Assembly: GCA_003343685.1 (NCBI GenBank)
Contig: QAKS01000002.1
Coordinates: forward strand, 1-11,066
DNA length: 11,066 bases
Direction of reading: 5' to 3'
From: Clostridiales bacterium
GTDB lineage: Bacteria > Bacillota > Clostridia > Christensenellales > Christensenellaceae
Positions 4,950 to 11,066 of the stretch are shown here, one piece after another. The notes beneath the pieces were generated by a model, which saw nothing but the letters and a program-made list of their open reading frames with translations, was not told where the DNA came from and did no database searches. Positions within the stretch are counted from its first letter, which is position 1. The number at the start of each line of letters is the position of its first letter. Made by a program: the position numbers and the translations under genes.

Positions 4950-6824
4950 TTATTCGCCCATTAAGTCACACACAGCATTTGAAAATGCCACCGGATCGTC
5001 AATAGCCATGCCCTCGATTAACAGCGCCTGATCGTACAAAATTGCCGCATACTTTTCGAGCTTTTCATCGCCGGCATTGACAAGAGCGCTGAATACCTTG
5101 TGATTCGGATTGATCTCCAAAACCCTGTCCGCCTTCACCTTATTATCCATAGGCATGGCGTTCAGCACCTTTTCCATTTCCAGCGTCAGGTCGCCGTCAC
5201 TGGTCAGACAGACGGGATGTGTCGTAAGACGGGTCGAAAGACGTACATCGCTCACCTTGCCGTCCAGTGCCTTTTTGATCTTATCAATTACATCCTGATA
5301 GTCCTTTGTCTTCTCAAGAACTGCCTTTTTCTCGTCCTCGCTCTCCAACCCCGTATCCTTATCGGCTACGGATTTGAACTCCCTGCCGTCGAACTCTGCC
5401 AGCATTCTGATAGCAAATTCGTCTACGTCGTCGGTCATAGCCAAAACGTCGAAACCCCGCGCCGTAACCGCCTCTGTCTGGGGCAGCTTTTTGATCCTCT
5501 CTACCGAATCTCCGCAGGCATAGTAAATATATTTCTGATCCTCCGGCATTTTTTCCTTATATTCGGCAAAGGTAACCATTTTATCCTCTCCGATGGAACG
5601 GAACATCAGGAGTTCGCTGAGAAAATCCTTCTTCTCTCCATAATTCTGATATACGCCGTATTTCAGCGTCAATCCAAAACTGTCATAGAAGCGATTATAT
5701 TTCTCGCGCTCGTCCTTCTGCATTTTGACCAGCTCATTTTTAACCTTTTTTTCAATATTTTTCGCAATCAGCCTCAGTTGTCTGTCGTGCTGTAAAATCT
5801 CTCTCGAAATATTCAGCGAGAAATCCGGCGAATCTACCAAACCTTTTACAAAGCCAAAATAGTCCGGCAGCAAATCCTTGCACTTTTCCATAATCATAAC
5901 ACCGTTCGAATACAGCATCAAACCTTTTTCATACTCCTTGGAATAGAAGTCAAACGGCGGGCGGGAAGGAATAAAAAGCAGCGCGTTATAGGTCACGCTC
6001 CCCTCCACCTTCGTATGGATCGCTGCAAGGGGGTCTTCAAAATCAAAAAATTTCGATTTATAGAAGTCGTTGTATTCGTTCTCCTGCAACTCCTCATCGC
6101 TCTTTTTCCAGACCGGTATCATGCTGTTAAGGATTTTATTCTCTACAACCGTCTCATACTCGTCGTCCGCGCCCTCTTTCTTACGGCGCGTCTCCATATC
6201 CATCCTGATTGGATAACGGATATAGTCCGAATACCGCTTGATCAGCATGGATATCTTGTTTTCATTCAGATATTCGCCGTACTTTTCGTCGTCCGTATCA
6301 TCTTTTAAATACAGCACAATATCCGTACCGTTTGCGTCTTTGTCCGCTGCCTTGATCGTATAGCCGTCTACACCGTCCGACTCCCAGACATAAGCTTCCT
6401 CCGCGCCGAACGCTCTTGAGGTAACAGTAATTTTTTTGCTCACCATAAATGCAGAATAGAAGCCCACGCCAAACTGGCCAATTACGTCAACATCGTCGGC
6501 TGCCTTGCTGTTTTCCTGCCTGAACTGCAACGTACCACTTTTTGCAATCGTACCGAGGTCGTCCGCCATATCCTCTTTGCTCATGCCGCAGCCATTGTCG
6601 CTGATCGTGAGAGTCCGCGCGTCCTTGTCAATTACAATCCTGATGCAAAGATCCTCTCTTTTTACCGAACCTCCGCCTGTCAGCTGGGCAAAATAAAACT
6701 TGTCCAGCGCATCGCTGGCGTTTGACACGAGCTCTCTCAAAAATATCTCTCTGTGTGTGTAGATCGAATTGATCATCAGATCGAGCAGGCGCTTTGATTC
6801 AGCCTTAAACTGTCTTTTTGCCAT
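4950..6824 (-). CDS. htpG: Hsp90-family molecular chaperone HtpG
   Basis: This cytosolic ATP-dependent chaperone remodels client proteins as a dimer. The 624-residue length is typical of bacterial HtpG. The N-terminal GHKL ATPase domain (about 1-215) shows FLRELVSNASDALDK (E31 as general base, N35 for the metal), DNGCGM (D76 contacts adenine), LGTIAKSGT and the glycine loop GQFGVGFYSAF (116-126). The middle domain has the SLNISREILQ motif, whose arginine contacts the ATP phosphate. The C-terminal dimerisation domain completes the protein, with no eukaryotic MEEVD tail, as expected. The ribosome binding site AGAGGTGA lies six bases before ATG. The gene follows the membrane gene upstream by 48 bases on the same strand and is probably co-transcribed with it. 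No CIRCE element or other heat-shock box is visible in the gap. Confidence 0.98.
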   Translation of the reverse strand: MAKRQFKAESKRLLDLMINSIYTHREIFLRELVSNASDALDKFYFAQLTGGGSVKREDLCIRIVIDKDARTLTISDNGCGMSKEDMADDLGTIAKSGTLQFRQENSKAADDVDVIGQFGVGFYSAFMVSKKITVTSRAFGAEEAYVWESDGVDGYTIKAADKDANGTDIVLYLKDDTDDEKYGEYLNENKISMLIKRYSDYIRYPIRMDMETRRKKEGADDEYETVVENKILNSMIPVWKKSDEELQENEYNDFYKSKFFDFEDPLAAIHTKVEGSVTYNALLFIPSRPPFDFYSKEYEKGLMLYSNGVMIMEKCKDLLPDYFGFVKGLVDSPDFSLNISREILQHDRQLRLIAKNIEKKVKNELVKMQKDEREKYNRFYDSFGLTLKYGVYQNYGEKKDFLSELLMFRSIGEDKMVTFAEYKEKMPEDQKYIYYACGDSVERIKKLPQTEAVTARGFDVLAMTDDVDEFAIRMLAEFDGREFKSVADKDTGLESEDEKKAVLEKTKDYQDVIDKIKKALDGKVSDVRLSTRLTTHPVCLTSDGDLTLEMEKVLNAMPMDNKVKADRVLEINPNHKVFSALVNAGDEKLEKYAAILYDQALLIEGMAIDDPVAFSNAVCDLMGE

Positions 6825-6872
6825 AACAAATCACCTCTGTTCAGAAAATTTAATTATTTTAACGTCCCCATC

Positions 6873-8000
6873 TTAATCGGACGCTTTTTTACGTTTCCTG
6901 CCTCTGCCCATCGTCCTAAGCTCATCTATCACCACCCAAATGCTGCCCACAAACAGCACCAGATAGTACGTGAGGAACCGCCATATAACCATCGGCAGAA
7001 ATACATTGCTGAAGAATCTGCTGAAGAACAGATAAAATCCACCTTCGGAAGCGCCTGCAGCGCCGGGCGTCGGCATAAAAGCCACTGCCAGATAGAGAAA
7101 CGCCATCAGCGTCAGCAGCTCAATATACTCCGCATCGCCGTTGCCGAAGGCGACGCATATAAGATACGGGATGGAAAACAGGCACACAAAATTAAATACC
7201 GAGAGGATAAACGATAAGATAATCTTGCCTTTGTTCTCCCCGATATACTTTGCCGCCTCCACATAATCGTCTATCGTATTGGCGACATTGTGCATCGTCT
7301 TTTCCGCATGCTTCAGAATCCTGATTTTCCCCAGAACCCGAATAAACCAGTTGACGATACGCCGCGCCCATTCCGTCTTTACCAAAACGAGGAAAATAAA
7401 TGTCAGTCCGACAAAATTTATCACAAAGCCCAGCGTTGTCAACCAGAACACCTGATTATAATTTGCATAAAAGTAAGCGCCGCGCAGCACCATTGCCACT
7501 ACATAGAACACGCAAAGCGCCAACTCATAGAGGAAAAACTTAATGCACACAATGCACGTTCCCCTGCCGACAGGAACTCCGTCCCGCTTCATATACATTA
7601 CCTGCATCGGCTGCCCGCCTGTGGCAAACGGCGTCAGCGCCCCGTAATACAATCCGAGAATTCCCGTTCTTACAGATTTTAGGAAATTAACAGGCCCATG
7701 TACATAAGTAGTGATATGATGCAGAATCATCGCATCCGAAAGCCAGTATAACAGAAGAAGACCCAGTGCCAGCAAAACCCATGTAAAGTCAATCGTCGGC
7801 AGTACATTGACCACATCCTTGACTCCCGGGTCAAGGAAAGCAATCAAAACAATGACCAAAACCGTCGCTATAATGTAAATATACTTCCATTTAGACGGTT
7901 TTTTTCCGTCCTTCTGTCCCGCGTCGTTCATCTCGCCTCCGTCCGCCTTCTGAACAACGCCTTCTTCCTGTGAAATATCGTTATACTCCGTCTTTGCCAT
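6873..8000 (-). CDS. UPF0104 / lysylphosphatidylglycerol-synthase-type integral membrane protein
   Basis: This 375-residue protein has about eight hydrophobic segments (near 38-56, 72-92, 112-126, 148-172, 185-207, 258-284, 292-312 and 336-358). It carries the two marks of the UPF0104/LPG-synthase membrane domain: YYGALTPFATGGQPMQ (118-133) and the second glycine-rich motif MPTPGAAGASEGGF (309-322). The family includes the membrane part of MprF, which makes and flips aminoacyl-lipids. This protein lacks the soluble aminoacyl-transferase part, so it cannot be called MprF. A charged N-terminus (1-38) and basic C-terminus (RGRKRKK) flank the membrane core. ATG at 8000 follows the glycosyltransferase stop by ten bases, with GGGGAG unusually close to it. 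An alternative start at M24 has GGAGG at better spacing. Pairing with the glycosyltransferase suggests lipid or glycolipid translocation, which is inference. Confidence 0.88.
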   Translation of the reverse strand: MAKTEYNDISQEEGVVQKADGGEMNDAGQKDGKKPSKWKYIYIIATVLVIVLIAFLDPGVKDVVNVLPTIDFTWVLLALGLLLLYWLSDAMILHHITTYVHGPVNFLKSVRTGILGLYYGALTPFATGGQPMQVMYMKRDGVPVGRGTCIVCIKFFLYELALCVFYVVAMVLRGAYFYANYNQVFWLTTLGFVINFVGLTFIFLVLVKTEWARRIVNWFIRVLGKIRILKHAEKTMHNVANTIDDYVEAAKYIGENKGKIILSFILSVFNFVCLFSIPYLICVAFGNGDAEYIELLTLMAFLYLAVAFMPTPGAAGASEGGFYLFFSRFFSNVFLPMVIWRFLTYYLVLFVGSIWVVIDELRTMGRGRKRKKASD

Positions 8001-8010
8001 AACTCCCCGC

Positions 8011-9147
8011 TTATTTCCCCTCGTGCCTGCTGCCGAGTTCTACCAGCAGATCTGCAATATCCCGCGATGCGCGCGGTTTCGCAATCTCTGCCATGTTTTT
8101 CTTCATGGCCTGAATTTTTTCGGGATGCGCAATGAGATCATCTACGATGCCCGCCACCTCTTCCGTCTCTCCGATATGACGGCACGCGCCCCTCTCCCGG
8201 AGGTAAATCATGTTGTCGTATTCCTGCCACGGCTGTTTTTCCGCAGCCAGAATGGGCAGCTGCTTGTTAAATGCTTCTGCAATTGCAACGCCGCCGATTT
8301 TACCGATCAACAGATCGGAGGCCGACATGATCACGTCCACATTATTGGCAAAGCCCAAATTAAGTATATTTTTTACGTTATTCTCCGCAATATACTCGTC
8401 TATGGCCTCTTTCATCTTTTCATTGCGCCCGTTGACTACTACAAGCTGAAAATCCTGCTTTGCCTCCATGATATACCGGACAAGCCCCAGATTATCGCCG
8501 AAGCCGACGCCGCCGTTCATGATCATGATCGTAAAACGATCCCGGCTGATTCCCAATGCGTCTCGAGCCTCCGTTTTATCTATGATCTCCGAGAATTTGG
8601 GCTGTACCGGAATACCCAAATGTCTGATCTGCTCCTGACGGAAGCCTTTTTCCAAAAGCTGACCGTCAAAATCCGCACTTGGGCTTATGATGTAATCAAT
8701 ATAAATACTACACTCAATATAAGGCGATAAATCGTAATCGGATACGATCGACACAACCGGTATGTCCAGACCCGCTTTTTTCATGTCGCTCATAATGGCT
8801 CCTGCATAGGTGTGCGCACAAAAAATAACATCCGGCTTGAACGTTTGAATTTCCTCTTCTACGTATTTCACCGCCGGCTTTACCAGCGTCTGCACAAGAG
8901 TATGCGTTCTCTTTTCCGGATTTCTCCTTTTCAGGCGTTCATAAAATTTGTTCGCCATGTTTATATTCACTTTGCAGAACCAGAAATATCCGTCGTTTAC
9001 AGCCTTGCTCTGGAGCTTGGCTTTCTTCTTCCCCTTGAAAAGGTCAAACACCTCAACCTCTGCCCGGCCTTCAAGGCATGTTGTAACCGCCCTGCTCATC
9101 GCATTATGCCCTTCTCCGGCAGATACCGTAAGAATCAGTGCTTTCAT
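8011..9147 (-). CDS. MGDG-synthase/MurG-like glycosyltransferase (GT28-type fold)
   Basis: This cytosolic or membrane-peripheral GT-B glycosyltransferase is related to diacylglycerol glucosyl/galactosyltransferases such as UgtP and to MurG. It probably transfers sugar from UDP-sugar to a lipid. The N-terminal half opens with LTVSAGEGHNAMSRA (6-20), the acceptor-side glycine motif, and has FCAHTYAGAIMSD (109-121) and VSDYD (135-139). The C-terminal half has MNGGVGFGDN (210-219) and the nucleotide-sugar site KIGGVAIAEAFNKQLPIL (283-300). KIGG replaces the more common KPGG. The start is ATG at 9147 because AGAGGAG lies six bases upstream and the conserved N-terminus begins there; an in-frame ATG at 9168 would add seven residues and put the ribosome binding site inside the gene. 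At 378 residues the length is normal. It is first in an operon with the membrane protein and htpG. The exact sugar and acceptor are not readable. Confidence 0.9.
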   Translation of the reverse strand: MKALILTVSAGEGHNAMSRAVTTCLEGRAEVEVFDLFKGKKKAKLQSKAVNDGYFWFCKVNINMANKFYERLKRRNPEKRTHTLVQTLVKPAVKYVEEEIQTFKPDVIFCAHTYAGAIMSDMKKAGLDIPVVSIVSDYDLSPYIECSIYIDYIISPSADFDGQLLEKGFRQEQIRHLGIPVQPKFSEIIDKTEARDALGISRDRFTIMIMNGGVGFGDNLGLVRYIMEAKQDFQLVVVNGRNEKMKEAIDEYIAENNVKNILNLGFANNVDVIMSASDLLIGKIGGVAIAEAFNKQLPILAAEKQPWQEYDNMIYLRERGACRHIGETEEVAGIVDDLIAHPEKIQAMKKNMAEIAKPRASRDIADLLVELGSRHEGK

Positions 9148-9186
9148 AACCCACTCCTCTTTCAACATAATTCTAAGATACAGGAC

Positions 9187-9215
9187 ATTATATCATAGCG
9201 CCGTGAAAAAGTAAA
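9187..9215 (-). promoter_or_regulatory. Extended -10 promoter of the glycosyltransferase operon
   Basis: On the minus strand, TTTACT (9215-9210) is followed by a 17-base spacer and TATAAT (9192-9187). The -10 is preceded by TGA, making a perfect TGnTATAAT extended -10. Transcription would start near 9181 and give a leader of about 34 bases before ATG at 9147. Confidence 0.8.
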
Positions 9216-9222
9216 ATAGAAC

Positions 9223-9411
9223 TTATGCTGGGTATCGGTCAAGGGAAAAAACAAATTCCGGCACAGCGATAAAACACAACACCGTCCGAAACGCCCATCG
9301 TCCGCCGAACCGCTGCAGCAGGCTCTTTCTCTCTGTCTTCTCAGACTGCATCATCAAGCTCCCACGCTTAAGCTTCTCTGGCTGTCCCCTGTTTTCGTTC
9401 TGCACCCTCAT
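9223..9411 (-). CDS. Possible 62-residue small protein, unrecognised
   Basis: ATG at 9411 has AAGGAG nine bases upstream (minus strand, about 9426-9421), and the frame runs 62 codons to TAA. The first half is rich in Lys, Arg, Glu and Gln (for example KLKRGS and KTERKSLLQRF); the second half is more hydrophobic (FRTVLCFIAVPEFVF). This could be a small membrane-associated protein. The frame also opens further upstream to 9519, without a ribosome binding site there. I see no good promoter for it and no family resemblance. It ends just before the promoter of the glycosyltransferase. A chance frame in a divergent spacer remains at least as likely; if it is not real, 9216-9474 holds nothing else I can identify. 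Confidence 0.3.
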   Translation of the reverse strand: MRVQNENRGQPEKLKRGSLMMQSEKTERKSLLQRFGGRWAFRTVLCFIAVPEFVFSLDRYPA

Positions 9412-9474
9412 GTTCCGCTGCTCCTTTTTTCCTGTCTCTGATTCGCTGTCTAAATGTGAATATTTGGGAAGCCG

Positions 9475-9504
9475 TTGACAGGATGGAGCGGGCGCATTTA
9501 CAAT
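9475..9504 (+). promoter_or_regulatory. Sigma-A-type promoter of the Y-family polymerase gene
   Basis: A perfect TTGACA (9475-9480) is followed by an 18-base spacer and TACAAT (9499-9504). Transcription would start near 9511, which coincides with the short dyad there. No Firmicutes LexA box (CGAAC-N4-GTTCG) is seen at or near the promoter. Confidence 0.75.
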
Positions 9505-9510
9505 GTTATA

Positions 9511-9526
9511 AACAAGCAATCTTGTT
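9511..9526. promoter_or_regulatory. 6-bp inverted repeat at the polymerase transcript start
   Basis: AACAAG and CTTGTT flank a four-base centre (CAAT) between the promoter and the ribosome binding site. In DNA it could be a small operator; in RNA a weak hairpin at the 5' end of the message. The arms are AT-rich and short, so chance is a real possibility. Confidence 0.35.
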
Positions 9527-9541
9527 GTGAAGGGGCGTATT

Positions 9542-11059
9542 ATGGCGGAGCGTACTTACATTGCAATAGATTTAAAATCGTTCTACGCATCAGTCGAATG
9601 TGTGGAACGCGGCCTTGACCCGCTCTCCACCAACCTCGTGGTCGCCGACGCCAGCAGGACGGAAAAGACGATCTGTCTTGCCGTGTCGCCCTCTCTAAAA
9701 GCCTGCGGAATATCGGGCAGGGCCAGACTGTTTGAGGTGATAGAAAGGGTCAACGCTGTCAACGCCAAACGGAGACTGAATGCGCCGAACCGCACCTTCA
9801 CGGGAGAGTCCGCCGATGTCCTCAAGCTCAGACAGAGCCCTTCCCTGGCTCTTTCCTATATTATAGCCCCGCCCAGAATGGCGCATTACATGAAATACAG
9901 CACACAGATCTACCGAATATATTTGAAGTACGTTGCGCCGGAGGATATCCATGCCTATTCCATAGACGAGGTGTTTATCGACGCGACCGCTTATCTCAAC
10001 ACATATTGCAAGACGGCCCGTGAGTTTGCCATGTCGATGATACGGGATGTCCTGTCCGCGACCGGCATTACCGCGACGGCGGGAATCGGAACGAATCTCT
10101 ATCTCTGCAAGATTGCCATGGACATTGTTGCCAAGCATGTGGAGCCGGATGAAAACGGCGTGAGAATTGCGGAACTGGACGAGATGAATTATCGCCGCCT
10201 GCTATGGGATCACCGCCCAATCACCGACTTTTGGCGGGTGGGTCCGGGCTATGCCAAAAAACTGGAGGAACACGGCATATATACAATGGGCGATATTGCC
10301 CGATGCTCCGCCGGTGCAAAAAACCGCTATTACAGCGAGGATTTGCTTTACAGACTGTTTGGCGTAAATGCCGAGCTGCTCATAGACCACGCGTGGGGTT
10401 GGGAGCCATGTACCATGGCGGAGATCAAGGCATACAAGCCGGAGTCCAACAGCATTGGCTTAGGGCAGGTATTGCAGCGTCCCTATGATTTTGAACAGGC
10501 GAGGCTTGTCGTTCGGGAAATGTCCGATGCGCTGGCGCTGGAGCTGGTGGATAAAGGACTCGTGACCTGTCAGCTCGTTTTGACAGTGGGCTATGATGTC
10601 GAAAACCTTTCCGGCGGAAAACGGAACTATAAAGGAGAAGTGACGACTGACCGGTATGGGCGGAAAATCCCCAAGCACGCCCGCAGTACTGCCAATATCG
10701 AGCGATATACGTCCTCCGCAAGGCTCATTACGGCTGCCGTCGCTGAACTGTTCGACCGTATTGCCGATAAAAAGCTTCTCGTCCGCAGGCTGAATCTGGC
10801 AGCCTGCCGTGTGGTCGAAGAAAATGAAGCATTACAGGCCGAAAGCCGCGAACAGCTCAATCTGTTTGAGGACTATGATGCACTGCAAAACCAGAGAAAG
10901 CTGGAACAGGCCGATCTGGATAAGGAAAGAGAGATGCAAAATGCAATTCTGGCTATTAAGAAAAAATACGGTAAAAACGCACTGATAAAAGGGATGGATT
11001 TGCAGGAAGGCGCAACGGCTGTGAAGCGGAACTCTCTGATCGGCGGACATCAAGCGTAA
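9542..11059 (+). CDS. Y-family (UmuC/UvrX-like) translesion DNA polymerase
   Basis: This enzyme copies damaged DNA at low fidelity. The palm has catalytic D10 in AIDLKSFYASVE, with Y15 in the steric-gate position, and D142-E143 in AYSIDEVFID. A helix-hairpin-helix stretch, WRVGPGYAKKLEEHGI (about 231-246), follows. The little finger contains NSIGLGQVLQRPY. QLNLF (438-442) is a canonical beta-clamp-binding pentamer. The C-terminal tail AIKKKYGKNALIKG and the final RNSLIGGHQA are typical of the Firmicutes UvrX/UmuC-like branch rather than DinB. At 505 residues it is longer than DinB (about 350), as this branch usually is. The start is ATG at 9542, six bases after GAAGGGG; an in-frame GTG at 9527 would swallow that ribosome binding site. 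The gene diverges from the glycosyltransferase operon. Relatives occur on chromosomes, plasmids and integrative elements, but nothing mobile is seen beside it. Confidence 0.95.
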   Translation: MAERTYIAIDLKSFYASVECVERGLDPLSTNLVVADASRTEKTICLAVSPSLKACGISGRARLFEVIERVNAVNAKRRLNAPNRTFTGESADVLKLRQSPSLALSYIIAPPRMAHYMKYSTQIYRIYLKYVAPEDIHAYSIDEVFIDATAYLNTYCKTAREFAMSMIRDVLSATGITATAGIGTNLYLCKIAMDIVAKHVEPDENGVRIAELDEMNYRRLLWDHRPITDFWRVGPGYAKKLEEHGIYTMGDIARCSAGAKNRYYSEDLLYRLFGVNAELLIDHAWGWEPCTMAEIKAYKPESNSIGLGQVLQRPYDFEQARLVVREMSDALALELVDKGLVTCQLVLTVGYDVENLSGGKRNYKGEVTTDRYGRKIPKHARSTANIERYTSSARLITAAVAELFDRIADKKLLVRRLNLAACRVVEENEALQAESREQLNLFEDYDALQNQRKLEQADLDKEREMQNAILAIKKKYGKNALIKGMDLQEGATAVKRNSLIGGHQA

Positions 11060-11066
11060 AGGAGTG
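11058..11066 (+). promoter_or_regulatory. Ribosome binding site for a gene beyond the right edge
   Basis: AAAGGAG overlaps the TAA stop of the polymerase gene and would serve a start codon a few bases past the window. In Firmicutes, UvrX/UmuC-like genes are often followed by a small YolD-like gene, so that is the expected neighbour. This is inferred from family knowledge, since none of its coding sequence is present. Confidence 0.55.

Noticed and set aside
5100..5795. Plus-strand 231-codon open frame opposite htpG
   Set aside because: It is a shadow of the htpG C-terminal half; the composition is odd and no ribosome binding site or family motif is seen.
6825..6872. CIRCE or other heat-shock operator before htpG
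   Set aside because: No TTAGCACTC-N9-GAGTGCTAA-like dyad is present in the 48-base gap.
6863..6890. Plus-strand hairpin CGTCC/GGACG followed by six T
   Set aside because: The stem is only five base pairs with an 11-base loop, and no plus-strand gene ends there; the T-run lies antisense to the end of the membrane-protein gene.
8023..8730. Plus-strand 235-codon open frame opposite the glycosyltransferase
   Set aside because: It lies fully inside a well-supported gene on the other strand and has no family features.
9527..9541. GTG start five codons upstream for the Y-family polymerase
   Set aside because: It would place the ribosome binding site GAAGGGG inside the gene and has no site of its own; ATG at 9542 has correct spacing.
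1..11066. Mobile element, CRISPR array or phage remnant
   Set aside because: No transposase, integrase, terminal repeats or regularly spaced repeats were seen; gene order and coding style look like ordinary chromosome.

Overview
The window looks like chromosome from an anaerobic, low-to-mid GC Gram-positive bacterium, most likely a Clostridia/Lachnospiraceae-type Firmicute. This is inferred from strong AGGAGG-type ribosome binding sites, sigma-A-like promoters, a methionine synthase whose reactivation domain is a separate gene, a Firmicutes-type Y-family polymerase and a bacterial microcompartment (BMC) gene pair. No rRNA, tRNA, CRISPR array, insertion sequence or transposase is visible.

Left third (1-2926, minus strand): a methionine/one-carbon operon read leftwards from a sigma-A-like promoter at 2897-2926. 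The order is metF (methylenetetrahydrofolate reductase), a stand-alone cobalamin-methionine-synthase activation-domain protein, then metH, which runs off the left edge. MetF makes methyl-THF, MetH passes the methyl group to homocysteine, and the small protein probably reactivates oxidised cobalamin on MetH. The genes overlap or nearly touch (ATGA overlap, then a 1-base gap).

Centre (2927-4344, plus strand): the most unusual part. A deoxyribose-phosphate aldolase (DeoC) carries an N-terminal amphipathic helix and linker of the kind that targets cargo into BMCs, and a C-terminal CX2CX2CX3CP iron-sulfur-type tail. The next gene is a PduA/EutM-like hexameric BMC shell protein, and a strong intrinsic terminator ends the pair. 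DeoC releases acetaldehyde, a volatile toxic product typical of BMC chemistry, so this reads as a two-gene satellite BMC locus. The leader holds a 14-bp perfect palindrome and an 8-bp inverted repeat that may be operators. A small multi-spanning membrane protein of unknown role follows directly behind the terminator.

Right-centre (4950-9215, minus strand): three co-directional genes read leftwards from an extended -10 promoter at 9187-9215. They are an MGDG-synthase/MurG-like glycosyltransferase, a UPF0104/LPG-synthase-like membrane protein and htpG (Hsp90). The first two suggest glycolipid synthesis together with a membrane step.

Right end (9475-11066, plus strand): a divergently transcribed UmuC/UvrX-like Y-family DNA polymerase with a beta-clamp-binding motif. 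Its stop codon overlaps a ribosome binding site for a further gene beyond the window. A doubtful 62-codon ORF lies in the divergent spacer.
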